NCBI GenBank assembly: GCA_025060295.1
Contig: JANXCH010000001.1
Coordinates: 1 to 32,895 of the forward strand
DNA from: Dehalococcoidia bacterium
Lineage (GTDB): Bacteria > Chloroflexota > Dehalococcoidia > Lucifugimonadales > HRBIN23
DNA: 32,895 nucleotides
Reading direction: 5' to 3'
Part shown: in pieces, positions 20,482 through 28,202 of the stretch
Layout of the letters: each line of letters opens with the position of its first letter
Position numbering within the stretch: position 1 is the first letter of the stretch
Made by a program: the position numbers and the translations under genes
The notes under the pieces: generated by a model
Told to the model about the DNA's origin: nothing
Seen by the model: only the letters and a program-made list of their open reading frames with translations
Databases searched by the model: none

Positions 20482-21633
20482 ATGAAGGTTGCCCAAGTGA
20501 AGACCTTTTTGGTGCACCCGGGGCGCGGCAAGAACCTCTTGTTCGTCAAGGTGGAGACCGATGCAGAAATTTACGGCTGGGGGGAGGCTTATACCCAATC
20601 GGACCGCGACAAGACTATCGAGCAACACATTCAGGCTATGGCTCGTTACTTGGTGGGCCGTAGCCCTTTCCATATCAAGCACTTCACCCAGGTGATGTTT
20701 ATGGACTATGCCACACGGCGCGGCTCATTGGAGTTTTACTGTGCTTTGAGTGCATTGGAGCAGGCCATGTGGGACATCGTGGGCAAAGCGGTGGGCCAGC
20801 CCGTCTATAACCTGCTGGGCGGGCCGTGTCGGGACAGGGTGCGCGTTTATGCCAACGGCTGGTATGAGGGGGCCAAAACGCCCGAGGACTATGCCCGGGC
20901 GGCGGTGGCCACGGTGCGCCTGGGCTTTACCGCTCTGAAGTTCGACCCCTTCCCCCCTCCTTGGCGTCCCTACATCTCCCAACGGGAGGAGGACATGGCG
21001 GTGGAGACGGTGCGGGCAGTGCGGGAAGCCGTTGGTCCTCAGGTAGACCTGCTCATTGAAGTGCATCGGCGTCTGGCCCCCATGCACGCCATACGGGTGG
21101 CGCGCCGTTTAGAGGAGTTCCAGCCCTTCTGGTATGAGGAGCCCGTGGACTCGGAGAACCTGGACGCCTTGGCCGAGGTGCGTCGGCACATCTCTTTGCC
21201 GGTGGTTACGGGCGAGGCCCTCTATAGCAAGTGGGATTTCCGCGAGGTTTTGGAGAAGCGCTGTGCCGACATCATCAACCCCGATGTGTGCAACTGCGGG
21301 GGCATCTTGGAACTGAAGGAAATTGCTGCGATGGCGGAGCCCAACTTTGTGGTGGTCTCCCCCCATAACTACAACAGCACTACGGTGGGGCTGGCTGCCA
21401 CCCTGCACGTAGCGGCCGTTATCCCGAACTTTCTCATCACAGAATACTTCGTCAACTTCACCGAAGTGGGGGAGGCCATTGCGCGCGTGCCCTTGCGTGT
21501 GGAGAGCAGTTACATCCGCCTCCCCACCACGCCTGGGTTGGGGATAGATCTGAACGAAGAGGCCCTGACTCGCTACGGGTACAAGCCCTTCCCAGCCCGC
21601 CCGATTCGCCACTATCACCAGGAAGGCCCCTAG
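20482..21633 (+). CDS. enolase-superfamily sugar-acid dehydratase (galactonate/mannonate dehydratase-like)
   Basis: A 383-residue member of the mandelate racemase/muconate lactonizing enzyme group. It has the N-terminal capping domain (VETDAEIYGWGEAYT, ALEQAMWDIVGKAVGQPVYNLLGG) and a barrel with metal ligands Glu193 (LIEVHRRLAP), Glu219/Glu220 (WYEEPVDSEN) and Glu245 (TGEALYS). His295 in VSPHNYNS is a likely catalytic base. GFTALKFDPF resembles D-galactonate dehydratase. The first ligand is usually Asp and here is Glu. Substrate is not assignable; a sugar acid is likely. ATG 20482 (MKVAQVKTF) has GGGAGG upstream and is preferred over ATG 20449. No sugar transporter or kinase is adjacent. Confidence 0.85.
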   Translation: MKVAQVKTFLVHPGRGKNLLFVKVETDAEIYGWGEAYTQSDRDKTIEQHIQAMARYLVGRSPFHIKHFTQVMFMDYATRRGSLEFYCALSALEQAMWDIVGKAVGQPVYNLLGGPCRDRVRVYANGWYEGAKTPEDYARAAVATVRLGFTALKFDPFPPPWRPYISQREEDMAVETVRAVREAVGPQVDLLIEVHRRLAPMHAIRVARRLEEFQPFWYEEPVDSENLDALAEVRRHISLPVVTGEALYSKWDFREVLEKRCADIINPDVCNCGGILELKEIAAMAEPNFVVVSPHNYNSTTVGLAATLHVAAVIPNFLITEYFVNFTEVGEAIARVPLRVESSYIRLPTTPGLGIDLNEEALTRYGYKPFPARPIRHYHQEGP

Positions 21634-21656
21634 CCCCGTGTGGGGGAGTGGGGGGT

Positions 21657-22961
21657 CTATGGCCCTGTGGTATCCGAGGCCCGCACGTCGGTAAGCACCT
21701 GCCGCCCGAGAGCCAGTGCCCGCTGGCGCACAGTGTCGGGCAGGCGCTCCTGCTCTAAGAACTTACGCAGGGCCTCCTCCGGAGAGGCGCGTGGGTCAAT
21801 GGCCCGGCCTGACAGTTGTAAGTGCCGGTCGGTATACTCCCTCTGCATAACGGAATAGAAGGCCGGTTCCAGGGCCTGGCGCAGGGCGCGCTCGTCCAGC
21901 CTCCCCCCTAAAGCGAGGGGCATCCGCAGGCGTAGACGCACCACCGCGCCCTTCAGGGCAGTGCGCCGCAGGGCGGAGAGGGCCTGGGTGGTCGGGTCGT
22001 CGTCTGGGCCTATCTCCACCTGCACCGTCAGGAAAGGACGGGCGGGCACCTCGCGGAACTCCCAGCGGGCCCGTTGGCCGGCGGGCTTGCCGGGGTCAAT
22101 ATCCACCACCACGAACCCTTTCCTATCCTTCTCTTCACTGAAGTCCACGCGCTGCAGGCTCCCAGAGTAGACCACAGGCGGAGCCTCGCCCCAAGACTGG
22201 TGGCGATGCACATGCCCCAAAGCCAGGTAGTCCAGCCCCGGCAGGACGATACTACTGGGTTGGAGCACGTGGTCGTTGCCTAAGAGCATGGATTGCTCGG
22301 TGCTGGTAGTGGCAGTGGAGAGGGTCAGGTGGCCCACCAGGATAGCAGGGAGGGAGGGGTCCAGGCGCTGGGCAAGGGTGTGAATATGGGCCGTCAGGCG
22401 CTCCTCGGCCATTTGGCGCAGGGCCTCCGGGGATTTGCCTTGGCTCTCCTGGCGCTCCAGGAGCAGGTGGGGGCGTATCCAGGGCACGGTGAGAACCTGC
22501 AGGGGGCCGGAGCGGGTCTGCAAGGTGAGCACCTCTGCCCGTTCGCTCACCGTTACTTTCCGGATGTTCAAGGTGGGGAAGATTTCCAGGGCTGAGGCGC
22601 GGAAGGCGATGGAGGGAAGGTCGTGGTTGCCGGCCACCAGCAACACAGGGATATCGTGGTTGACCAGATGGGCGATACGGCGGGCGAACTCCCGCTGGTG
22701 TGTCTGGTCGGGGTTACGGCTCTTGTAGGCGTCTCCGGCGAAGACCACCAGGTCTACCTTCTCGGTGATGGCGGTGTGCACAACGGCGTCAAAAGCGGCA
22801 AGGAAGTCCAGCAGGCGCGTGTTGGCTCCCCGATAGTAGGTGCGGTCGTGGCCCGGGGGCACCAGAAAGTAGTCGGGGAGGGCGGCCAGATCCCCCTCCC
22901 GGGCCTCGCGCCCGTAGCTCTCTACCCCGATATGCAAATCCGAAAAGTGGAGCAGGCGCAT
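21657..22961 (-). CDS. sbcD: SbcD/Mre11-type DNA repair exonuclease
   Basis: A 434-residue metallophosphoesterase nuclease. The Mre11 motifs are all visible: SDLHIG (I), FAGDAYKSRN (II), VAGNHDLPS (III), VGHLTLS (IV) and ALGHVHRHQ (V). The C-terminal third (FREVPARPFLTVQVEIG onward) is the capping and partner-binding region. It should work with the ATPase SbcC/Rad50 on DNA ends and hairpins, but no sbcC lies in this window; the next gene on this strand side is absent and valS precedes it. ATG 22961 starts 4 bp after the valS stop, so the two are co-transcribed. Confidence 0.92.
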   Translation of the reverse strand: MRLLHFSDLHIGVESYGREAREGDLAALPDYFLVPPGHDRTYYRGANTRLLDFLAAFDAVVHTAITEKVDLVVFAGDAYKSRNPDQTHQREFARRIAHLVNHDIPVLLVAGNHDLPSIAFRASALEIFPTLNIRKVTVSERAEVLTLQTRSGPLQVLTVPWIRPHLLLERQESQGKSPEALRQMAEERLTAHIHTLAQRLDPSLPAILVGHLTLSTATTSTEQSMLLGNDHVLQPSSIVLPGLDYLALGHVHRHQSWGEAPPVVYSGSLQRVDFSEEKDRKGFVVVDIDPGKPAGQRARWEFREVPARPFLTVQVEIGPDDDPTTQALSALRRTALKGAVVRLRLRMPLALGGRLDERALRQALEPAFYSVMQREYTDRHLQLSGRAIDPRASPEEALRKFLEQERLPDTVRQRALALGRQVLTDVRASDTTGP

Positions 22962-22965
22962 CTGG

Positions 22966-25647
22966 CTAGCCGCCCCCAGCAGTCAGGTGAGCGAGAAGGT
23001 CGTGTAGGGCGGATAGGCGCGCCTGTGCCTGGCGGAGGCGCTCCTCCTCCCGCTCCACCACCTCCTCGGGGGCTTTGGCGCGGAACTCGGCGTCCTGAAG
23101 GCGTGCCTGGAGGCGCTGGAGGACGTGCTGGGTCTGCTCGACTTCTGCGCGCAAGCGGGCCACTTCCTTCTGGATATCCACAAGGTGTCCGATGCGAATG
23201 GCCACAGCCAAGGGGCCGACGGCCGTGCGCAGAGACTGGGAGTCGGTCGGTAAGGGTTGCCCGTCTTCTAGCAGGTGCAGGGGGTGGACGTGGGCCAAGG
23301 CTTGAATCGCCTCCCGCTCCCCTTCCAAAGTGGTGCGATGCGCCCCGGGGACGACCAGCACCTCCAACGGTTGCCGGGGAGGCAAACGGAACTCGGCGCG
23401 CGCATTGCGCACCGTGCGCACCAAAGCCTTCACCACATCCAGGGCTTGTTCAGCGTGGGTGTCTATGAGAGCCGTATCCACCTGTGGCCACGGTGCCACG
23501 ATGAGCATCTCCGGAGCACCGTCCTCGTTGGGCAGACGGCGCCGCAGGTCCTGCCACACTTCTTCCGTGATGAAGGGCATAAAGGGGTGGAGCAGGCGCA
23601 GGATGCGCTCCAGGGTGTAGGCCAAAATCAGGCGGGGAGAGGGACTGACACCACGGCGCAGGCGCACCTTGCTCAGCTCTAGGTACCAGTCGCAAAACTC
23701 GTCCCAGATGAAATCGTAGAGGTTCTGCTGGGCGTCGGCGAACAGGAAGGTCTCCATCGCCCGATGCACCCGCCGGATGGTGTCCTGCAGGCGGGAGAGG
23801 ATCCAGCGGTCTTCCAGGTGGACAGGACGGGGAGAGCTCCAGCCGGTGAGATCGGATGCCCCCTCCAAAGCCGACAGGACGAAGCGGGAGGCGTTCCAGA
23901 TCTTATTGGCGAAGTTGCGCCCCGCCTCCAGGCGCTGGGGGCTTAGGCGCTGGTCGCTGCCGGGTGCGACCCCCGCTGTGAGGGTGAAACGCAAGGCATC
24001 GCATCCATACTGGTCCACCAGGTCAATGGGGTCCACCACATTCCCTTTCGTTTTAGACATCTTTTGCCCATAGGGGTCGCGCACCAGGCCGTGGAGGTAG
24101 ACCGTGTAAAAGGGCACCTTGCCCGTGTTGGCCAGCCCCAGCATGACCATGCGGGCGACCCAGAAGAAAAGAATGTCGTAGCCCGTCTCCATAACGGTGG
24201 TGGGGTAGAAGTAGCGCAGGTCTTCGGTATCATCGGGCCAGCCCAAGGTGCTATGAGGCCACAGGCCCGAGGAGAACCAGGTATCCAGCACATCGGGGTC
24301 TTGCTGGATGCGGGGGCTCTGACACTTTTCGCAACGGCTGGGATCCTGCAAGGTGCAGGTCTGCCCCCCGCAGTCGGCGCAATACCAGACGGGAATCCGG
24401 TGTCCCCACCACAACTGGCGGGAGATGCACCAGTCCTTGATGGAGCGGAGCCAGTTCAGGTAGACCTTGCTGAAGTGCTCGGGGATAATGCGAAGGGTTC
24501 CCTCCTCGACAACGCGTATGGCCGGCTCGGCCAATGGCGCAGCGCGCACGAACCACTGACGGGAGAGGAGGGGTTCCACTGGGGTGCCGCAGCGTTGACA
24601 GTGCCCCAGGGCAAGGGTATGGGGCTGGACTTTCTCTAGGAGGTTCTGCTGGCGCAAGGCCTCCAGCACGGCGCGACGGGCCTGGTAGCGGTCCATCCCT
24701 TGGAAGGGGCCGGCGGAGGCGTTAAGGGTACCGTCGGAGTTCAGGATGGTCACTGCCGGCAGGTGGTGGCGCTGGGCGATCTCCCAGTCCACGGGGTCGT
24801 GGGCGGGGGTAACCTTCAAGGCCCCGGTGCCGAAGGAGGGGTCAATGGCCTCGTCGGCGATAATGGGCAAGCGCCGTCCCAGCAGGGGCAAGACCGCCAT
24901 CTTGCCGACGAGGGAGGCGTAGCGGGCGTCTGCGGGGTGCACCGCCACAGCCGTGTCGCCCAGCATGGTTTCGGGGCGGGTGGTGGCCACGGTGATAAAG
25001 CCTGTGCCGTCTGCGAGGGGGTAGCGGATGAAGACCAGGTCGCCCTGTATCTCTTTATGCTCCACCTCCAGGTCGGAGAGAGCGGTGGCGCACCGCACGC
25101 ACCAGTTGATGATGCGTTCCCCCTGATAGATAAGGCCCTTATGGTAGAAGGTAACAAAGGTGGTGCGCACGGCGCGGCTGGGGCCGGGGTCCAGGGTAAA
25201 GCGTTCCCGTGTCCAATCACAGGAGGCGCCCAGGCGCATATGTTGCTGGGAGATGCGGGCGCGATAGGTGCGCACCCATTGCCAGACCCGTTCCACGAAG
25301 GCCTCCCGCCCTAACTGGTGGCGGGTGAGGCCCTCTTTGGCCAGTTCCCGCTCCACCACCACCTGGGTGGCAATACCCGCGTGGTCCACCCCGGGGAGCC
25401 AGAGGGTGGGTTCTCCCAGCATGCGATGCCAGCGCACCATAATGTCCTCGATGGTGGCGGTGAGGGCGTGGCCCATGTGCAGGCTCCCCGTCACGTTGGG
25501 CGGGGGCATAATGATGACGAAGGGCTTGCGGGAGGGGTCAATCTTCGGGGTGAAATAGCCTCCCTCCAGCCACCTCTGGTAGATGCGTTGCTCAACAGCC
25601 TGGGGATTATACGCCTTGGGAAGGGCAGAGGCGCTGGCCTCGCTCAT
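22966..25647 (-). CDS. valS: valyl-tRNA synthetase
   Basis: Class I synthetase charging tRNA-Val, 893 residues. The HIGH motif is HMGH at 57-60 within PPPNVTGSLHMGHAL, and KMSKT starts near residue 529. The CP1 editing domain includes VATTRPETMLGDTAVAVHP and LKVTPAHDPVDWEIA. Zinc-type CRSDCGG-like cysteines occur in WYCADCGGQTCTL and EKCQSPRI. The C-terminus ends in a coiled coil (from about residue 820), as usual. ATG 25647 is used. A TACAAT (25683-25678) 31 bp upstream might be a secondary -10, but no -35 matches. The gene follows purE after 54 bp. Confidence 0.97.
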   Translation of the reverse strand: MSEASASALPKAYNPQAVEQRIYQRWLEGGYFTPKIDPSRKPFVIIMPPPNVTGSLHMGHALTATIEDIMVRWHRMLGEPTLWLPGVDHAGIATQVVVERELAKEGLTRHQLGREAFVERVWQWVRTYRARISQQHMRLGASCDWTRERFTLDPGPSRAVRTTFVTFYHKGLIYQGERIINWCVRCATALSDLEVEHKEIQGDLVFIRYPLADGTGFITVATTRPETMLGDTAVAVHPADARYASLVGKMAVLPLLGRRLPIIADEAIDPSFGTGALKVTPAHDPVDWEIAQRHHLPAVTILNSDGTLNASAGPFQGMDRYQARRAVLEALRQQNLLEKVQPHTLALGHCQRCGTPVEPLLSRQWFVRAAPLAEPAIRVVEEGTLRIIPEHFSKVYLNWLRSIKDWCISRQLWWGHRIPVWYCADCGGQTCTLQDPSRCEKCQSPRIQQDPDVLDTWFSSGLWPHSTLGWPDDTEDLRYFYPTTVMETGYDILFFWVARMVMLGLANTGKVPFYTVYLHGLVRDPYGQKMSKTKGNVVDPIDLVDQYGCDALRFTLTAGVAPGSDQRLSPQRLEAGRNFANKIWNASRFVLSALEGASDLTGWSSPRPVHLEDRWILSRLQDTIRRVHRAMETFLFADAQQNLYDFIWDEFCDWYLELSKVRLRRGVSPSPRLILAYTLERILRLLHPFMPFITEEVWQDLRRRLPNEDGAPEMLIVAPWPQVDTALIDTHAEQALDVVKALVRTVRNARAEFRLPPRQPLEVLVVPGAHRTTLEGEREAIQALAHVHPLHLLEDGQPLPTDSQSLRTAVGPLAVAIRIGHLVDIQKEVARLRAEVEQTQHVLQRLQARLQDAEFRAKAPEEVVEREEERLRQAQARLSALHDLLAHLTAGGG

Positions 25648-25701
25648 TATTGGCTCCCGCAGGGGTTTACGCTGTCTATTGTAACGCAGGATGGGGAAGC
25701 C

Positions 25702-26157
25702 CTATTGGCGCAGGCGCTCCCGATAGGCCTGATAGGCCTGGCGGATGGTGTCGTGTTTGAGGGCGAGGATGGCGGCGGCCAGGTAAGCGGCGTTGCGTGC
25801 CCCCCACGAGCCGATGGCCACACAGGCGACGGGCACTCCGGGGGGCATCTGGGCGATGGCTAAAAGGGCGTCTATCCCCTGCAGAGGGCTAGAGGGCAAG
25901 GGGACGCCGATGACGGGGAGGGTGGTGTGGGCGGCGACCGTGCCGGGCAGGGCGGCCGACCCGCCGGCGGCGGCGATGAACACCTCTACGCCCCGCTGGG
26001 GGGCAGTAACCACCATCTCCCGCAGTTTGTCGGGGGTGCGGTGGGCCGAGAGCACGTGCACCTCATAGGAGATGCCCAACTCGTCCAGCACCTTCACGGT
26101 CTCCTGCAGGGTGGGTTCGTCGGAGCGGCTCCCCATGACGACAGACACCAGAGGCAT
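25702..26157 (-). CDS. purE: 5-(carboxyamino)imidazole ribonucleotide mutase
   Basis: PurE moves the carboxylate of N5-CAIR to give CAIR in purine synthesis. The protein is 151 residues, class I size. Motifs are VVMGSRSDEPTLQ (phosphate loop), LSAHRTPD (catalytic His), AAAGGSAALPGTVAAHT and GVPLPSSPLQGIDALLAIAQMP. PurK, which supplies N5-CAIR, is not in the window. The start codon overlaps the purD stop by one base (TGATG), so the genes are coupled. Confidence 0.96.
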   Translation of the reverse strand: MPLVSVVMGSRSDEPTLQETVKVLDELGISYEVHVLSAHRTPDKLREMVVTAPQRGVEVFIAAAGGSAALPGTVAAHTTLPVIGVPLPSSPLQGIDALLAIAQMPPGVPVACVAIGSWGARNAAYLAAAILALKHDTIRQAYQAYRERLRQ

Positions 26158-27437
26158 CAGTTCCCTCCTTTTGGCAGTGCGGCGATATCTCGCCTGTAGG
26201 TTATCCCTTCAAAGTGGATATGGGCAAGGGCGTGGTAAGCCTTTTCCCGGGCCTGGGCTAGGGTGGGCCCGAGGGCAGCAACTGTCAGCACACGGCCTCC
26301 ATCGGTTACCACGGTCGGCTTCCCCTCGGCCAGGATCAGGCGGGTGCCGGCGTGGAACACCAGCGCCTCCTTTTCAGCCGCCTCCAAGCCCCTAATGGGA
26401 TAACCCTTGCTGTAGTCCCCTGGATAGCCGCGGGAGGCGGCCACCACGCCCACGCAGGCGTCGGGGCTCCACGCCCACTTCTGGCCGTGCATCTCGGTGC
26501 GCACAACCGCCAGCAGGATGTCCAGCAAGTCGCCCTGCAAGCGGGGCAGAATGACCTGGGCTTCAGGATCGCCTAAGCGACAGTTGAACTCCAAGACCAT
26601 CGGGCCGTCGGCTGTTACCATCAGCCCGGCGTAGAGGACGCCCTGGTAGGGACGGCCCTCGGCGGCCAGGGCGTGCACGACGGGTTCCAAGATGCGCTGG
26701 CGCACCGTCTCGGCCATGGCAGGCGTCCAAAACTCGGGGGGGCTGTAACTGCCCATGCCCCCGGTATTGGGGCCCTGGTCGCCGTCCAGCAGGCGCTTGT
26801 AGTCGCAGGCGGCCACCAGAGGGGACACATGCTGGCCATCGGTAAAGGTGAACACGCTCACCTCCCGCCCCACGAGGCAGTGTTCTATGAGGATGCGTTC
26901 CCCTGCGGGGCCGAACACCCGCTCCCGCATGGCGCGGGAAATGGCGTCCAGAGCGTCAGCAAAGGTGGCACACACGGTTACGCCTTTTCCTGCAGCGAGG
27001 CCGTCGGCTTTCACCACCACAGGAAGAGGCTGTCTTTTGACATAATCAATCGCCGATTGATAGTCCGTGAACACTTGGGCGGGGGCAGTGGGGATACCCC
27101 AGCGCTGCATGAGTTGCTTAGCGAACGCTTTGGACGCCTCAATCTGGGCGGCGGCGCGGGTGGGGCCGAAAATGGCCAATCCCTCCTGGCGGAAGCGATC
27201 CACGATGCCCTGGGCTAAGGGCAGTTCTGGCCCCACGACGGTCAGGTGGATACGGTGATGGTGTGCAGCCTGCACCAGGGCCTCTATGTCCGTGGCGGGG
27301 ATGGGGATGTTGGTGGCTATTTTTGCGGTGCCGGCGTTGCCGGGCGCGACGAAGAGAGACTCTACTTGGGGGCTTTGGGCCAGTTTCCACGCCAGGGCGT
27401 GTTCCCGAGCGCCGGAGCCGACAACCAGGACGCGCAT
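26157..27437 (-). CDS. purD: phosphoribosylamine-glycine ligase
   Basis: GAR synthetase joins glycine to phosphoribosylamine using ATP. The protein is 426 residues with the standard domain order: the N-domain VVGSGAREHALAW, PELPLAQGIVDRF, then the ATP-grasp part with VVKADGLAAGKGV, EHCLVGREVSVFTF, TGGMGSYSPPEFW and LEFNCRLGDPEAQV, and a C-domain. All key ATP-grasp and Mg ligands appear present. It starts 9 bp after a small HicB-like gene and overlaps purE by one base, so a regulatory HTH/HicB-like pair leads the purine operon. Confidence 0.97.
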   Translation of the reverse strand: MRVLVVGSGAREHALAWKLAQSPQVESLFVAPGNAGTAKIATNIPIPATDIEALVQAAHHHRIHLTVVGPELPLAQGIVDRFRQEGLAIFGPTRAAAQIEASKAFAKQLMQRWGIPTAPAQVFTDYQSAIDYVKRQPLPVVVKADGLAAGKGVTVCATFADALDAISRAMRERVFGPAGERILIEHCLVGREVSVFTFTDGQHVSPLVAACDYKRLLDGDQGPNTGGMGSYSPPEFWTPAMAETVRQRILEPVVHALAAEGRPYQGVLYAGLMVTADGPMVLEFNCRLGDPEAQVILPRLQGDLLDILLAVVRTEMHGQKWAWSPDACVGVVAASRGYPGDYSKGYPIRGLEAAEKEALVFHAGTRLILAEGKPTVVTDGGRVLTVAALGPTLAQAREKAYHALAHIHFEGITYRRDIAALPKGGN

Positions 27438-27446
27438 TCCTGTCTC

Positions 27447-27650
27447 CTAGGCGCGCCACCAGGGGATGAGGTCTTCCCCGGCATCGTCCTGGGCGAGGTG
27501 GGGGATGTGGGCGGTGATCGTGTGGCGCAGGCGTGCCAGGGCTTTGGACGGGGTGGGCTCCCGAACGGAGCATCCCAGCAGAGGACAGAAAGCCTCCCAC
27601 TGACCGTCGGGCAGGTGTTCCAGGCGGAAGGGGATGAGGCTAGCCTTCAC
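27447..27650 (-). CDS. HicB-like small protein
   Basis: A 67-residue protein resembling the partial RNase H-fold HicB/UPF0150 domain: IPFRLEHLPDGQWEAFCPLLGC, then VREPTPSKALARLRHTITAHI, the usual D-G-x-W-x-A-x-x-P and T-x-x-E/K-A pattern. It has no DNA-binding domain of its own. The start is probably GTG 27650, which overlaps the stop of the upstream HTH gene as GTGA; a longer in-frame opening to 27716 is rejected. HicB proteins are usually antitoxins, but no HicA was found next to it. It is followed 9 bp later by purD. Confidence 0.6.
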   Translation of the reverse strand: MKASLIPFRLEHLPDGQWEAFCPLLGCSVREPTPSKALARLRHTITAHIPHLAQDDAGEDLIPWWRA

Positions 27651-27838
27651 GGCGGGGGCATCTTCAGGCCCTGGGCCTTGGCCCAGGCCTCCAAGGCCTG
27701 CCGACTGACAACCCATTGGCCACCTTTTTTGGTGCCCACCAGGGTTCCCTCCCGCAGAGCACGGCGCAGGTGCTCAGGGGAGACGCCCAACAAACGCGCC
27801 GCCTGGGGCACGGAGAAGGTGTCAGGGAGTGCGGCCAT
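27647..27838 (-). CDS. small excisionase-type HTH DNA-binding protein
   Basis: A 63-residue MerR/excisionase-family helix-turn-helix protein: FSVPQAARLLGVSPEHLRRALREG (HTH), a wing with TKKGGQWVVSRQALEAW, and a short tail. ATG 27838 has GGAGG 6 nt upstream; the GTG at 27850 is rejected. The gene overlaps the HicB-like gene by four bases. Together they would make a split version of the HicB-plus-HTH antitoxin architecture. It is the first gene behind an extended -10 promoter and may regulate it, and through it purD-purE. Confidence 0.75.
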   Translation of the reverse strand: MAALPDTFSVPQAARLLGVSPEHLRRALREGTLVGTKKGGQWVVSRQALEAWAKAQGLKMPPP

Positions 27839-27851
27839 ATCAACCTCCACG

Positions 27852-27860
27852 ATTATATCA
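27852..27860 (-). promoter_or_regulatory. extended -10 promoter of the HTH-HicB-purD operon
   Basis: On the minus strand the sequence reads TGATATAAT (27860-27852): a perfect TATAAT preceded by the TGn extended element. No good -35 is seen at 16-18 nt, which extended -10 promoters tolerate. Transcription would begin near 27845, about 8 nt before ATG 27838, close to leaderless but overlapping the GGAGG. This is very near the start, so a weaker distal promoter cannot be excluded. Confidence 0.6.
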
Positions 27861-28202
27861 TGCCACAGGGAGGTTTAAGAATGTATCTTGTGCCAACGGG
27901 TGCGCCAAAGGGCGGTGTCGGCAACACAGGCGAACTCTGGAAAACGAATGGTTCACAGAACTCTCGTCAAGGGCAGGGGAAAGGCGAAAAAAGCAGAGGT
28001 GATGTGTCGGATTAGACTCATCAGACTCGTGGTGGATGACTGGGGGCCACGGAGGCCTGCTAAAGTGTTGGCGTATCGCTTTTTTGCGTATCACTTGGGA
28101 GGAGTTGAAGGGGCGCTCTATAAAGAAACAATACAAACCCCAGGATACGAGGTCTTTCTCATCTGCGGCGGCGGTTTTTTAGACCTATCCTAGTTATTTG
28201 CC
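27861..28202. other. intergenic stretch without a supported gene
   Basis: These 342 bp separate the HTH gene from guaA (both minus strand) and are less GC-rich than their surroundings. Open frames exist on both strands (plus 27888-28193, 101 codons; minus 27858-28136, 92 codons), but neither resembles a known family. A plus-strand ATG at 28002 has GAGGT just upstream and would give a 63-residue peptide ending at 28193. Also present are a direct repeat of TGCGTATC-like units (28072-28094) and a hexamer inverted repeat AGGTCT/AGACCT (28150-28155, 28181-28186). No guaA terminator was recognised. Confidence 0.4.

Noticed and set aside
28150-28186. AGGTCT/AGACCT inverted repeat as a guaA terminator
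   Set aside because: The loop is 25 nt and no T run follows in the guaA direction.
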